64,000 nucleotides of DNA from the NCBI GenBank assembly GCA_000711775.1, contig ARYC01000178.1, positions 62,001 through 126,000 on the forward strand. Reading direction: 5' to 3'. Origin of the DNA: Oxytricha trifallax (Eukaryota > Ciliophora > Spirotrichea > Sporadotrichida > Oxytrichidae). Shown here in pieces: positions 11,640 to 24,300 of the stretch. The position numbers and the translations under genes are program-made. The notes below the pieces were generated by a model. That model searched no databases. It was not told the origin of the DNA and saw only the letters and a list, made by a program, of their open reading frames with translations. Numbering within the stretch: the stretch's first letter is position 1; every line of letters starts with the position of its first letter.

Positions 11640-14370
11640 TTAAAATTAATCTTTACTGATCTCTTAATAGAACTAATCGTTGTCTTAATTGAATCTGTAG
11701 TAGCAAGGCACATATTCCTATTGTTCCAATTGAGGCACTAACACTAACCCCTCAAAGTACCAATCACTTAATTAATTAATTTATTAATTAATTATAACTT
11801 TATAATAAATGGATGTGATGAAAATTAAAGTGTATTAATTTTAATATAAAATCAGTTACACTGCTGGATGATGAAAAATTCTTAAGCGAAACTTTGACAA
11901 TTTATTCTTCATTCATTTGAGACAAATCAAGTGAACAGATATATGAGCTAAGAAGTTACAAAAATATTTATTGTCGCTATAACATCTATTTATTTTATAA
12001 AAGGTAAAGAATAAACAATACAACCTCAAAATCTCTTAAATAGATGTTTAATTAATTCGATTTGCAGATGATAGTTAGGATTCGGGGGTTATTAGAAAAA
12101 TCGCAGATTTATGTGAATTTAAAATGTTTTTTAACTAATATTAATTTATTTAAATCTATCTATTTTAAATATTATTCTTTGTAGGATAACTTGAACCTAA
12201 CTTGTATTGTGATTTTATATTATCATAACTCTTGTAACGTAACTTATTTATAAAAGAGTTGAAGGAGAATACAGTTTAGTCAGCGGGTATGAACTTGAAG
12301 TTATTTATAATAGCCCTATAAATATAACCATAGATATAGGTTAATTTTTTTAATAAATTTAAATTGGCAGTGTATAAAGTTAATCGCTCTTTAACTTTAA
12401 AAACTAGTAATAGTCTTAAAATGAGATGTGTATGTAAGAATACCTGATTTAAAACATCAGAAATCTTAAATCAAGTTGAAAATTTTCTTGTGATATTACT
12501 CTAAGCATAGAATCTCAGAGGTATTCAATAAAAGTTTGAGAGAACTTTTATTTTTTTAGAGTAAGATTTAAAATATAAACGGCTAACGAGTAGTGATACC
12601 CAATATTTTGTTCATCAATCTGTATAATAAGTACTAAAAATCTGCTGCATAATTTAGAATTTTTTGACTAAGTTATATTAATCCTCGTAAATAAACAGCT
12701 TTCCAAAGCTTATTCAGTGTCTATAAATACATAATCAATTTATCAAATTCTTTTTCTCATTTTAAAAAGGGTTTGAATTCTCTATTGACCTTAATTTAAT
12801 CTAACTTATAAATTAAGTCACCCTAAATATATAATTAATAGTTTTTAGCTCTTGAATCTAAGAAGTTATTTGCAATATCTGTATTGGTTATCCCTAGAAT
12901 AAGGGAAGACCTCTCCCATGTCGTATTCTTGTCCATCAATTGTAACCACAATATTACTTTTGCAATTATACGCAACTGATCCTTGCTGTCTCAAGTAAAT
13001 ATTGTACATGCCAGGAGGTACTCTTTCTACTTCTACATGAGGATTAAATTAGAGTATAAACTGTAAATATTTGAAGTTAATTATCTAAATTAAATATAAA
13101 TGGATTGAAATAGGAAACATTATAGCAGAAGCAAACTTTTGATGGAAAGATTGCATTTTAAACAGTTTTAACTTGCCAATAAAAATCCCAATATCACTTA
13201 ATTAAATGATTTGTATATTTAATTAGAAGAGTAATGTTGATTTTTTTTTATTGGTTTTGCACAATTTACATAGAAATTTAGAGTATATTTGTGATGAGAA
13301 ATATTAAGAAATTTCTGAATAATCATAAGAGTATAGTTTGAGTATTAATAAAAATATAGTAAACCAGCAATGTTATGAAGCAATTGCAAATTTATTACAC
13401 AAAAGTTCCTCAACAGTTTTTGGTATTACAGTTTGTTAGTTATTCCGTACTTTAATTCTGGTACTTTTTAAACTTCTTATTAGAGAATGAAAGTTCACTA
13501 ATGCTAGTTTTGTCAATCTCTGCGATTCCAAGACTTTAAAATATTGACTATATTTCTATTATAATTGAGAATACTATGGCAAATTTTCGATTGATTTAAG
13601 ATCTATAATAATGTTTCATCGCAAGTTTTCTGATATGCGGATTTATAAAATTAAAGGCAATATTTACAGAGCAATTTCGTTGGAATAATTTAATTCAGAG
13701 ATATATTGATAATTATTTATGTTTATACAAGTCGAGATGAGGCTGTATTTACCTTCAAACCTTAATCAATGAGTAAAAGCAAGAAGTATGATAATATAGA
13801 AGTCTGCTTTTAAAAAGAAACATGCAATTTTAGCTGATCAGGTTTGGTAATTTATATTATTCATCTTGATCTATTAAGAAAGATTAGTATACAAAGTAAT
13901 TACATAAACTAAGAGATTAATACATTTAAAATTAAATCATCCTGTTTGTTATATTAAATCTTAACTGAAGAATAAAACATAACCTTATGTTTATGACTTT
14001 CCTTTATGCAGAAATTTAATGAGATCAAATTCTAAAATAGTTAATTATAGATTTACCACAAAATACTACTCCCTAAAAATCAAGTTACTTAATTCAGAGC
14101 AGCTCCTAAAATTTATAGTAGTAAAGTTACTATTTTAAATGAGAGTAGGAAGAATTAATATTTTTTAATAAGTAAACTTGAATGAATTAATAATCACATA
14201 TTTTACTAATAACGCTAAAATATTTGATTAAGGTGTTTTGGTGTTTTGAATATTACACTGATTCTTTGTAAGCCCAGGTGAATGCGTTTGAAGAGGCACC
14301 AATGCAAATTCCATCTTTTGTGAAAATATGATATGTGCTGACTGTATTCTTAACTTAAAAAGTATAAAAT
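11640..14370 (-). CDS. Dispersed coding segments of an unknown protein, split by a TBE fossil
   Basis: Three minus-strand coding segments stand out from AT-rich DNA. At about 14255-14360: YHIFTKDGICIGASSNAFTW. At about 12850-13050: VERVPPGMYNIYLRQQGSVA continuing to EVFPYSRDNQYRYCK. At about 11650-11760: DWYFEGLVLVPQLEQQEYVP. In between lie IES-like sequence and a decayed TBE that ends directly at the first segment. The pieces may belong to one gene read right to left, but I could not connect them with pointers. The family is not recognised; the beta-rich, Gly/Val-rich character suggests an extracellular or beta-sandwich domain, which is a weak inference. Confidence 0.45.
12235..12345 (+). 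CDS. Possible short coding segment
   Basis: A plus-strand stretch reads YKRVEGEYSLVSGYELEV and is followed by more open frame. It looks more protein-like than its surroundings and lies between minus-strand segments, so it could be an inverted segment of the same scrambled locus. No homology or pointer supports it, and it may be chance. Confidence 0.2.
13330..14248 (+). pseudogene. TBE transposon fossil: decayed transposase and right terminal repeat
   Basis: The stretch aligns by eye with the transposase gene of the TBE at 42260-46336. Matching islands include ATGTTTCATCGCAAGTTTTC (near 13611), GATGAGGCTGTATTTACCTT (near 13736; reads DEAVFT, the first catalytic Asp region) and ATTATTCATCTTGATCTAT (near 13857). 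Small insertions and deletions break every frame. The rest of the element is mostly gone, but a degenerate terminal repeat GGTGTTTTGGTGTTTTG ends at 14248 followed by AAT, as in the intact element. The left terminal repeat was not found. Confidence 0.75.
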
Positions 14371-15588
14371 AAGTATTTTTTTAAAAATAAAAATCTTATA
14401 TTAAAATTTAATTTTAACTTGGATAGCTAAGTTTTAATCACATTTTTCATCAAAGTTAAAATCCATATCTTCCAGCATTTCAAGTTAATAATAATTTTTA
14501 AAGATTTAAAAAATATGCAAATATTTAAAAGCTTTTTTAAAATGTATTGCTAAATTAAATAATATTCTTTATTATTTATATTTTAAAGAAAATGAAACAA
14601 CTTTTTAATTTTTATTCTATATATAAAATATATTTGCAAATTTTTAACTTTTCAAATAAAAAAAATAATTGTTTTAGAAATTTTGAATTTATTGTTGAAT
14701 ACTTAATATCTATTTATTTAAGAAATGATTACTCAAATTTTCTATAATAACTAATAAATTAAGAATTTATTTTTCTTTGAAGTTTTTATATTTTAAGAAT
14801 TTTTTAGGATAAAATTTTCAACAATTTCTGGTTGTTCAGGAATTAATATAATTAAAAAGAAGAAATATAATTAAACAATTTTATGAAATTATGTTTTTTA
14901 GCTATTTTTTAATTTTTGAATATTTTTTAACAAAATATTTTTTTAATTTAAATTAAAGAAAGTTGAGATTGTTTAATATTTAATAACTATTTATTTAATT
15001 TGTAAGATATATCTATTTTTATTTAAAGAAGCTTTCAAGTATATGAAACAATAAAATATTAATTTCATTCAAAATGACATTCATTAAATATTTATTTACT
15101 AAATTAAAATAATTCATATATATATATTGAATTCAAAATTTATATTCTTATCTTTTATTGTAAAAAATATATAATTACAATTGGAAAAGTAAGAGTTTTG
15201 TTTTTAATCATAATTATTTAAAAAACATTATAAAATCATTTAATTAATTTATGACACAAAAATTAAAAATTCAAGATTTATTTAACCATATCGATTTTCA
15301 ATCAATATTTAATATTTTAAAAATATTTATTAAAATAATAGGAATCAAATTAGTTAATCATTGATTCACTATTTATTGTTAATTTTGCCAAGAATTCTTT
15401 TTTATTCCAACGAAGTAAGATTTTTTATTTAAATAATTGATCTTATTAAAATAATTTTATTATAAAAACTCTCATTCAAAAATACTGATTATATTATTAT
15501 TTAAACATAGACAATAAATTGCCAAGATAAATAAGCTTATTGTATAAAATGAAAAGGAAAGTTTATATTATTATTTCTTTAAATTTTC
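14371..15588. other. AT-rich non-coding stretch
   Basis: Extremely AT-rich, with no coding segment or repeat that I can support. It is followed by the inverted-repeat element starting at 15589. Confidence 0.45.
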
Positions 15589-16077
15589 GGGGGGGGGAAG
15601 TTTCCTGACAAGGTTTATGATAAAAAAAAATTTTTAGGGAAGTTTCCTGTCAATAATAATTTAATTTTTTTTTATTTATTTTTTCTTTATGGAATAATTT
15701 TTTTACAATTTTAAACACCTTTTAAAATTTTTACATATTTGTGATTCTAGCAATTTAACCTCCAATCACGATATATTACAAGATCTATTTTATGTTGAAC
15801 AATATTTTCATTATTATTTCAACTTATTTTCAATTAGTTTTTCAAAATATTTTAGTAAAAATTATAAATAAAATATCGTTCTATATCTCAAATTATGATA
15901 TTAGGAGATAATTCTAATTTATCTATTTAATTCTTAAAAAAATTTTAACTTATCCTCTAGCTATTCAGTGAGCAAGGAAATTATTTAAAAAAATATTTTA
16001 TATAAAAATAATAAAAGTTAAATATAAAAAATTGACTTGACAGGAAACTTCCCTCTTGTCAGGAAACTTCCTCCCCC
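15589..16077. mobile_element. 489-bp MITE-like element with G-run terminal inverted repeats
   Basis: The left end is nine G followed by AAGTTTCCTGACAAG; the right end is the inverted copy CTTGTCAGGAAACTTCC then TCCCCC. A second, nested 18-bp perfect inverted repeat (AGGGAAGTTTCCTGTCAA at 15636-15653 and its complement at 16037-16054) lies just inside. The outer ends are flanked by AAATTTTC on both sides (15581-15588 and 16079-16086), a possible 8-bp target duplication. The interior is AT-rich and non-coding, so it would be non-autonomous. A second element with similar ends occurs at 28742-29175. Confidence 0.75.
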
Positions 16078-16627
16078 AAAATTTTCAATTAAAATTTAGC
16101 AAAATCTAAACAATTTCTATAATAATTATTTATAACTCAAAATCTCAATCAAAAATAGTATTTCAGAAATAATAAGTTTTATTTAAATTATACAAAACAT
16201 TAGAATTTAATTTTCTTATTATAAATAATTAAGTTACTTGTATTTAGATAGTTTCATAAAATTAACTAAAATTTAAATTTTATCAATAAAATTTTAAAAG
16301 TGTATTTATAAAATTTAATAAATTCGAACAATTTATATTTTTATTCCCAAATAGTTTTAATTAAATATGTAATGTTAAATATTTATGAATTCTTGAATAA
16401 AGCTTGTTTTATAATCCTTTTACAAAAAATAATTTGTTGATTCATTAAAAGTACTATGAATTGTACACTTATAAAATTCCCCTTTCTAATGAAAATTGAT
16501 TGGTATATATCAGTACTAATCAAATAAGAAATTAAATATCTTATTCATTATTTGAAACTCCTCTATATTAACTATAAACAATTTAGATTTATTTAATATT
16601 GTATCTTTACATACCAAGCCCTTAATT

Positions 16628-16815
16628 ATGAGCTAAGAAAAACTTCTTCCCAATGGAAGCCCAGACCTAGAATTTTTAAATAAAAATTCAGATAATATAA
16701 CTTTAAGCCTAAATACTGCAGGTCTTAACAAGAGCATGATAAGAGGCTCTGTTCATTAAGACTAATTATTATCACTCCTTGAGAGAAAAGATCACACTGA
16801 ATTTGATTTTATTTT
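16628..16815 (+). CDS. N-terminal coding segment of an unknown gene
   Basis: ATG at 16628 opens MSQEKLLPNGSPDLEFLNKN, continuing through SLLERKDHTEFDF until the sequence becomes AT-rich and non-coding near 16815. It looks like the first segment of a protein whose other segments may lie among the mixed-strand pieces up to 20.4 kb. The family is not recognised. Confidence 0.45.
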
Positions 16816-17239
16816 TAAAAAAATTCATTGTAAAATCAAAGTTTATTTTTTATTCAAAAGTGATTCTAAAATATAATGAATAATACTCAATAATATAATA
16901 AGCTTTTAGTATAATATCACTATATTTTAAATTATTTGAGAAAATTTAAAGTAATATTTAAACCAAACTAGTAGTATATATAATTGTCAAATATTATGAT
17001 TTCATTATGAAATTAGAGTGTGATTATTAAACTGTGAAATTAATTTTAGAATGTAGAATTTTTTGTCATAAGGATATAAATTTTATAAAGTATACAATTT
17101 AATTGAATAAAGTAAGTTTTAATATTAAAATGTAAAATGTATTACTGTCTGTTAATTTATAAAAAGCACACAGTAAAATTATTTGCTATTAATATTTTTT
17201 GTTAAGCATTGTAATTGAAATATATTATTTAATTAATAA

Positions 17240-17480
17240 AAAATTCACCTTTTTCTCTCTCCCTTACTTTATTTGTTAACATCTTTAATTTATTATATGT
17301 TTCAACAGTTACAGGTGTATCATATATTTTTCAATAACTTAGAGTCTCTCTCTCTCCATTTTATCCAATCTATGAAGGAGTGTGTTAGGGGAAAGTGAAT
17401 CGGTGAGAACAACCATTAAAGAATTTTCATTCCTATATCTTATAAAGTGCGATATTTTCAAACGAAGCACATTCATCTGT
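17240..17480 (-). CDS. Coding segment on the minus strand of a probable scrambled locus
   Basis: The minus strand reads NENSLMVVLTDSLSPNTLLH then RLDKMERERL, and in a second frame YDTPVTVETYNKLKMLTNKV then REREKGE. The change of frame near 17330 suggests a small IES or intron inside the segment. Its strand is opposite to the segments at 16628 and 17850. The family is not recognised. Confidence 0.4.
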
Positions 17481-17849
17481 ATTGATCAATATTTACTAAC
17501 TATATATAACTAATAAATAATAACAAATAAAATATAAATCACTTACCTGATTATTCAATTTTTGTGATTTAAATGAATTTAAACAATTGTACAAAATTAA
17601 TTTTACTATTTTAATATTTTACTATTTTTATGTAAAAACTATAATAATTAAATTAATTGTATAGTATACATACTTTATATTTTTCTGCCAAAAATTGTAC
17701 ATTCTAAAATTATTATAAAAGTTTCATAATAAAACTCTAATTTTATATATTATTACCATAAAGGGAAGTTACACCTACTATTATATTGATTTAAGTATTA
17801 TTCTTTAATTTTACCAAAATAAATTATAATTTATTAATACATGAATTCA

Positions 17850-17980
17850 AGATGCGATTGGATCTTGATAACAGCACTAAGCCATTAATTCCTCAAAGAA
17901 TCACTGCCTCAACAAGATTCATTTTGGTTTTGTTAGAGCCAGAAGATGGCTAATAGGTTATTCAACTCTATAGAAGATAC
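17850..17980 (+). CDS. Coding segment of a probable scrambled locus
   Basis: The plus strand reads RLDLDNSTKPLIPQRITAST then RFILVLLEPEDGQQ before the sequence becomes AT-rich. The composition clearly differs from the flanks. Its neighbours in the protein are unknown. Confidence 0.4.
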
Positions 17981-18547
17981 ACAAATATTAATTTAAATTA
18001 AAAAAGGAATATCCACATTTTTATTAAAAGCAAAAATGATTTATTAGGAATCAGATTTATTAGTTTAGAATTCAATCACATGCTTAACACTTTTGATATT
18101 TTTATATCTATTTCTAAATTAAATTTAGTTTTATCTATTAGTTTATCGAGTTAAGCAAAATTAATGGTTGAGAGGTTAAAAATTCAATAATTAATTATAA
18201 ATTCGTTTTTGAAATTGACTGCTTAAAGAATATATATATTGAAAAACTCTTTAAAAACTATATAGTTTTAAGAGATTAGTTTTTATAGATAAATTAAAAA
18301 TTATCAAATCATCAATTTAAGTGCCTTATATAATCATAAATAATGGATATTGATTGATTTCGAGTTAAATTATGTTAGAATATAATAAAATAGTGTTAAG
18401 TTTTATATATTTTTATTCACAAACTAAAGGCTATTTCAATCTAGCATCAATCATAAAAACAAAAAATTGTATAATTTACTTAAAAATAGATTAAAAATGC
18501 AATAGAGTTCAATATTTATGATAATTTTACTCTAAATTTCATATATT

Positions 18548-18660
18548 ATTATATAATGCGACCGTAAAAGACGCTATGATATATGATCCACTTGATTTGG
18601 ACACATCAATTGAATACTCCAATGGAAACGGACATCTTATTTTTGTACTAAATGACATAT
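18548..18660 (+). CDS. Coding segment of a probable scrambled locus
   Basis: The plus strand reads AMIYDPLDLDTSIEYSNGNG then HLIFVLND in an otherwise AT-rich region. I do not recognise the family or its linkage to the neighbouring segments. Confidence 0.4.
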
Positions 18661-19019
18661 TATTAATAAAGCATTTTCAAAATGTAGAAATTTGAAAAAT
18701 AAAATAGAAATCAAGTTAACGTTATGTGAAACACCCATGATTTAGGTAGCTTTTAATACTAATAAAGTTTAAAAATGATTGAATATAAATGAAATTAAAT
18801 AAAATAACAGTAATTAAACATAAAATTTTTTAAGTTTTTTCCTAGAGTATATACTATTTGTACAAGTACACGGTTAAAAATCATTAAATTATTATAAAAG
18901 ACTCAGTATTAAAAAGTTTACAAATATAGTTTGTAAATTTATGATTAATAAATGGAATGATTATTTATCTAAGAAAATGAACTAATACAAATGAATTTGT
19001 AGAGTGAGTTATCATCAAA

Positions 19020-19150
19020 GCTTAATGTTAGCAGAGCTGCCTTGTTCTTCTAGTATGCTTCATTTCTTGATCTATATATCCAAAAGTTCAGGACTTCCTC
19101 AATCTTAATAGGTATCTTCTGGAGTCTTGGTCTTATGCTTTCATGCCTCA
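19020..19150 (-). CDS. Coding segment on the minus strand of a probable scrambled locus
   Basis: The minus strand reads ESIRPRLQKIPIKIEEVLNF then WIYRSRNEAYQKNKAAL. Amphipathic and basic, possibly helical. It is flanked on both sides by AT-rich DNA and by plus-strand coding segments. Confidence 0.4.
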
Positions 19151-19378
19151 TTCTGACTAATATTGATAATTAAAAAAGTCAGATGTTTTTTTTTACTTAG
19201 AAATTTTGTTGATATCCTCTGTCTGATGTCTGCTATTTATTTGATCCATTTCTAATTTATTATTATTCTAATTTCTTAAATTCTATGTGTTATTTTCCAT
19301 GATTCCTATTGCACACAGATAGTAAAATTAACAAAACCTAAAACTTGTTTTAAAAGATGCGATGGATTATATGATTTA

Positions 19379-19820
19379 AGTTTTACTGTATTAAAAATGA
19401 TATTTGCATAAATGTTTAAACCACTTGACCTAACCCACTCCATCTCCCTTGCATTTGCTTGTGCCGGAACTCCCTAAGTCTTTATCTCAAAAATATTAAA
19501 ATATGCTACATCGTATCTTGGTCATCCGTGTCATCAGAGCATAGGTGTTGCCGGCTATCACAAGCCAACCAAAATATAATTGCGAAAGCTGTTTTAAATG
19601 CATTTTCCACTCTAAGAGACTAACAAACAGTAAGTTAAAGTAAAATGGGTTCAGCCAAGTGCCATGGACGACCAAGTTCAGACAAGATACGATGCAGCAC
19701 AGTTTAATACACTGGAGATAAAGACATATGGGAGTTCCTGCACAAACAAGTGAGATGGAGTGGACTAGGTAAAGTGGTTTAGACATTAATTCAGACATCA
19801 TTTTAAATTCAGTAAAACTT
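19379..19820. repeat. Imperfect inverted duplication of a coding segment
   Basis: Arms at 19379-19488 and 19715-19820 are inverted copies of each other with roughly 80% identity by eye. Both contain the identical block GAGATAAAGAC at the inner edge (19478-19488 as its complement, and 19715-19725). The spacer holds plus-strand coding sequence. The left arm, read on the minus strand, continues an open frame (GVPAQANAREMEWVRSSG); the right arm loses a sensible frame after the shared block. Confidence 0.75.
19500..19775 (+). CDS. Coding segment of a probable scrambled locus
   Basis: The plus strand reads YLGHPCHQSIGVAGYHKPTK and later SAMDDQVQTRYDAAQFNTLE. It runs into the inverted duplication at GAGATAAAGAC. 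If this block acts as a pointer to the inverted copy at 19379-19488, the frame continues on the minus strand. The long minus-strand frame over the same interval is a hydrophobic shadow. The protein family is not recognised. Confidence 0.45.
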
Positions 19821-20217
19821 TTTAAATAATAACATAACTCATAACATCTTTGAAAAACAATAATTGGATCTTGTTAAGTTAATTACTTATGTGATGTATG
19901 ATTGTACATTATATGCTTTTCTCAATATTAAATCTTTTAAAATAATTTAATTAATTTATACCATTAAAAAGTGTACAATAATCTGGGAAAAATACTGCTG
20001 TTCATTTTTAATTTGATTATTGTTTAATAAATTATTTTTAAATTTTATAATTTTTTATCTTTAATCAAAACATTGCCGTTGCATATGTTGTTAACTTGAC
20101 TTGTATTTTATTTTTCAAATTGCTACAATTTAAATTTAATTTACTAATATACTATAGATTTTTATATATTTCCTAAATTTAATTTACAACCATTGTATTA
20201 ATTTGAAATAACTGCAA

Positions 20218-20380
20218 CATAGGATCAGGAGTTCGTTAAGCTTTTATGGTACTGCAATTTTCTGGGACTTAAGTACTAAGTTAGGATATTTTTCAGGCTA
20301 CTAGTTCTTGGTTCAAACTTCGTTATGGGTCTGTTTCAGATAATATGCAACACATTTTAAAAACCAGATTATTAATTTTT
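20218..20380 (+). CDS. Possible coding segment
   Basis: A plus-strand stretch reads ATSSWFKLRYGSVSDNMQHI after a less certain part (AFMVLQFSGTQ). GC content is higher than in the flanks. It may be another segment of the mixed-strand locus at 16.6-20.4 kb. Confidence 0.3.
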
Positions 20381-21349
20381 AATGGTATTATATTGCAACA
20401 TAGGAATTATTTTGTAGAAAATATAAAAAATAATAGAGTTGTAGTAAATATTAAAATTATAAAGATTTTAAATATATAATTGATTTACTAATAATATAAT
20501 TAAAACAATTATTAGATCAATATTTTTGTATGATTAGTATGCATAAAAGTAAAAGTAATCTTAAGTTATGATTAATTTCAAACTAATTTGGGTTTGTTTA
20601 ATAACCAATTAAATTGATTAAGATGTCCTATTATCTAGAATTATTATTTTAATTATATACTTAACTTTCTAATTTTACATTTTATAGTAATAAAGAACAG
20701 GCTCAAAGATTAATCAAATAATAATATAAAATATTGTAATTGAAATGATTAATATGGGAAAAAAGGCTAGGCAAATTAAGGATATAATTCATTAAAAACA
20801 TGGATTTTTATTGAAATTAAAAGTTTTTATCTATAATAAATTGTAATCATTGATTATAAAGATCAAAATAAATTGGTTAAATTTTTAATTCAATCTCTTT
20901 ATTTTCTAAAGATTCTATTATTAAAAAAATGAGAAAATTGTTACATATAGTGGGCAGTTAGCGTTATGGCAAATTATTTTTAATTGGAATGTGTTATTTA
21001 AATTGATTTTATTTTATTTTTTTTAGAACTATTTTAATACCTAAATTCATTTTAATCAAAAATTATTAGAATAGTATAGAATGTAATCGTGATATCCCTG
21101 TCTATCTTTTATATTCAAAAGAAGTCATACTTAAACTGCTAATTAAGATAAATGAAACAAATAATATGAGATATTCCAATCTTAATTTTTATTGAGAAAA
21201 ATTGAATTCAATTTAATTAAACTTTTTATTGCCCAATCTATTTTTTCTTTTTTTTCCAAATATTTTTTAAAATATTAGGGTTTAATTCAATAATTTTTAG
21301 ATCTCATTATGTATATTTTACTTATATTTAAACTTAGTAAATTGGGATA
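20381..21349. other. AT-rich non-coding stretch
   Basis: No coding segment or repeat that I can support; the interval separates the mixed-strand locus from the channel gene. Confidence 0.4.
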
Positions 21350-24300
21350 ATGTTCAACTATGAAATTAATGGAGATGATGGAAAGAACTACCCTGGTTAT
21401 GACTGTCCATGCAAATGCTTCGTTAAATTCTTTAATTATAAAAATGGAAAAATTTATACTGTAAGTGAAGTTCCTCTCGAGGTATTTTCAAATCGCTAAG
21501 GTATTCTTAGTTTAGTCTTAAAATAACTAAATTTACTTAAAAATACTTAATTTTTTGATTAAAATATTTTATTACGTAATTAATATTTTAACCCCATACA
21601 TATTCACCCAAAACTTACGTTCTTGAGAAATAACACTTAAGCTCTAATTGCTACGTTAAGTTAAAAATTGATTCTAGTAAATCATTTTAAGTTAATTTAT
21701 TAATTTACTTTTTTTGAATTTATTGCGTAGAAAAAAAATGTATATTTTTTTTAATTAATGTTGTCGATGGGTAGTAACTATCTACTGTGAGTATTACAGG
21801 AAATTCAAATATCAATCTTGGTTACTATTTTGATGTGCAATATTGCCAAAATTAATTTTTATATTGAAAAGAATTGTTGTAATAATTTATTAAGTTATCA
21901 GGGTTGGTTTGAATTAATTATCTACGATTTTATTTACAAATTAATCTCTTTAGATCATTTAAAACACGAAAATTTTGGATAAAAACAATTAAAAATAAAT
22001 TAATATTGGCTGAAATTAATTATAATTAAGCTAAAATCACATTTAAAAACCTTTATTGGATTATTTTTATATTAAAAATTAATCGAGCCAATAGTTTCAA
22101 TAATTAGCTCAAACTTAAAAATTGTATGTCAATAATTATTTATTATTAATTTAATTTTTCTTTACCCTAATCTTCGTGTCTTAATTTATAATGGGGTGGT
22201 TTATATCTATCAGAAATAATTTTAAATATTTTTTTAATTTATTATAAATTACAATATATCATCTTAATTCAAAGCCATTTTATTTATAATTAGTTATGTT
22301 AATTTATTTTATTCATATATACTTATAATATTATAAATAAATGAACTAATTATTCGTTATTAAAGTCTATTAAATTGTTGATAAAAATTACTATATAATA
22401 GTAAATATCTTTTTTTATCCTTTGTACCGATAATAATTTAATAATAAAATTAAAAAAATATATATTTAAGAGTATTTTAATTATAGTACTTCTTGATTGA
22501 TAGAACTTCATAAACTGAGTGGAAAATTAATTATGATTATTAAAAATAATAATATAAAAATTGATTACTTTTAAAAATTGATGTAGTTGATAATGAAATA
22601 CAGCTATATAAATATTTATTACTATTATAGTACTTTTATAATAGTAATTAGAAGCTTAAGAAGTAAGAATTATTCACTGGAATAGATTAAGAAGAGATAT
22701 CTTAATATGCTTCTAACAGCAAATTAATAACTAATTTTTATATATCAAATTATAGATATAAATTATTAATAAACTATTACATTATTATTAAATAATAAAG
22801 CAATGCATACTAGTATGCTGCAAAATCAAAATGCGCAATGCAGTAAAACTTAAAAACTTTTTATTTGCTTGAATTCTAATTATTAAAATCGTAAATTGAA
22901 CTTATTCTTCAGTTTTTATAGCATGATATTTCAAATATAGGATAATGTTAGTATGATAAAAAACTAAAAATAATCTATTTAAAATAAAATAAAAATTGAA
23001 TTCCATTAAAAATATTGGTTTTAATAAATTTAAACAGAGACCCTAAAAACATATTCCAACACAATAACTTATTTAAATTGGTAATAAAAATCATAAATAT
23101 GAATAATTTTTATTTATCTTTCCAGATTCTTGGCTAAAATATGGTACTTATACCATCAGAAATATGATAAAATATTTCTCTAGAAACTAGCATTAATAGG
23201 AATATAAAATTGAAAAAGATAAAAACTTTTAGATGTAATTTTCGCCCCCGGCAGTTTCCCCCTTTACGGAAGTTTATTACCCCCTTCATTAAGTTTTTTA
23301 TTTTTTGGCAATAAAAATATTTTAAACATTTTAGTTTTCACTTCACTTACTATTGCCATATACTAAACAGCATTTAATAATATTAAATTTTCAAATATAT
23401 TAATATTCTTGGTTAAATAATATATTAAAATCAATCTTAAACTAATTGTTTTAAATTAATTTTTAATTTGATTTTCCATAAAATATGAATTCTTTATTTA
23501 TGTAGAAATTATAAGAAATTATTAAATTTTACATATTCGTTTTTTATGGGGCAGGAAACTTTTCCTCCACAATTTTATATAAAAGATACAATAAAGTTTA
23601 TATTTATAGACTTAACAATTAAATTCAATGCATTTATATTCTTTCTGTACTAAATTAAATTGATTCATTTAATCAATTATCTGTGAGAGTTATAATTATT
23701 AACAATTGATTTCACAAATTTATATCTTTTTTAACTCACTTATTTTATTTCACTTGCACATACCACTCTGTTTAAAATCTAAGTTTTATAATCTTAAAAA
23801 AATGAAACTCAATTATATTTTTATTTAGAATTAATTTGTTTTATGTAGTTTAGAGTCTACTGCAACCCACTCTACCCATTTAAGTCTTCTCGACAATCTA
23901 CCATTTGAGTTCACAATGAGCGGTGTCAGGTATTCAAGAAATATCTGCTTACCAAATATTGTAATAATAATTTTTAAATTAATTAATAATCATGATCATT
24001 CTCATTTGCATTTTGTTATAATATCTTTAAATTTATGTTTTAAATACTCAAGTCCTAGTGGCCATCTAAGAATAAGAGCCCTTTGAAGTTTATTCAGTTG
24101 ATATGAGTGGTCTTGACATCAACTACTTATACACTCAAAAGACTTCTAATAAGAAATTTGAATATGCAGTTGACCAGTCACAGGGTTACTCAAGGTTAAT
24201 CAATAATAGTTTAGTGATAAAAAATGTAATTAAATTGCACAATATTATGACTGATATTTTTATATATAGCATTTATGAATGCTTAGAAATTATAAGCAGG

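Noticed and set aside
19496..19801. 101-codon minus-strand frame resembling a membrane protein
   Set aside because: The plus strand of the same interval reads a balanced protein sequence (SAMDDQVQTRYDAAQFNTLE); the minus frame is its hydrophobic shadow.
23243..23575. Third copy of the G-run MITE-like element
   Set aside because: Only short C-rich and GGAAAC fragments match; the ends are not inverted copies over a useful length.
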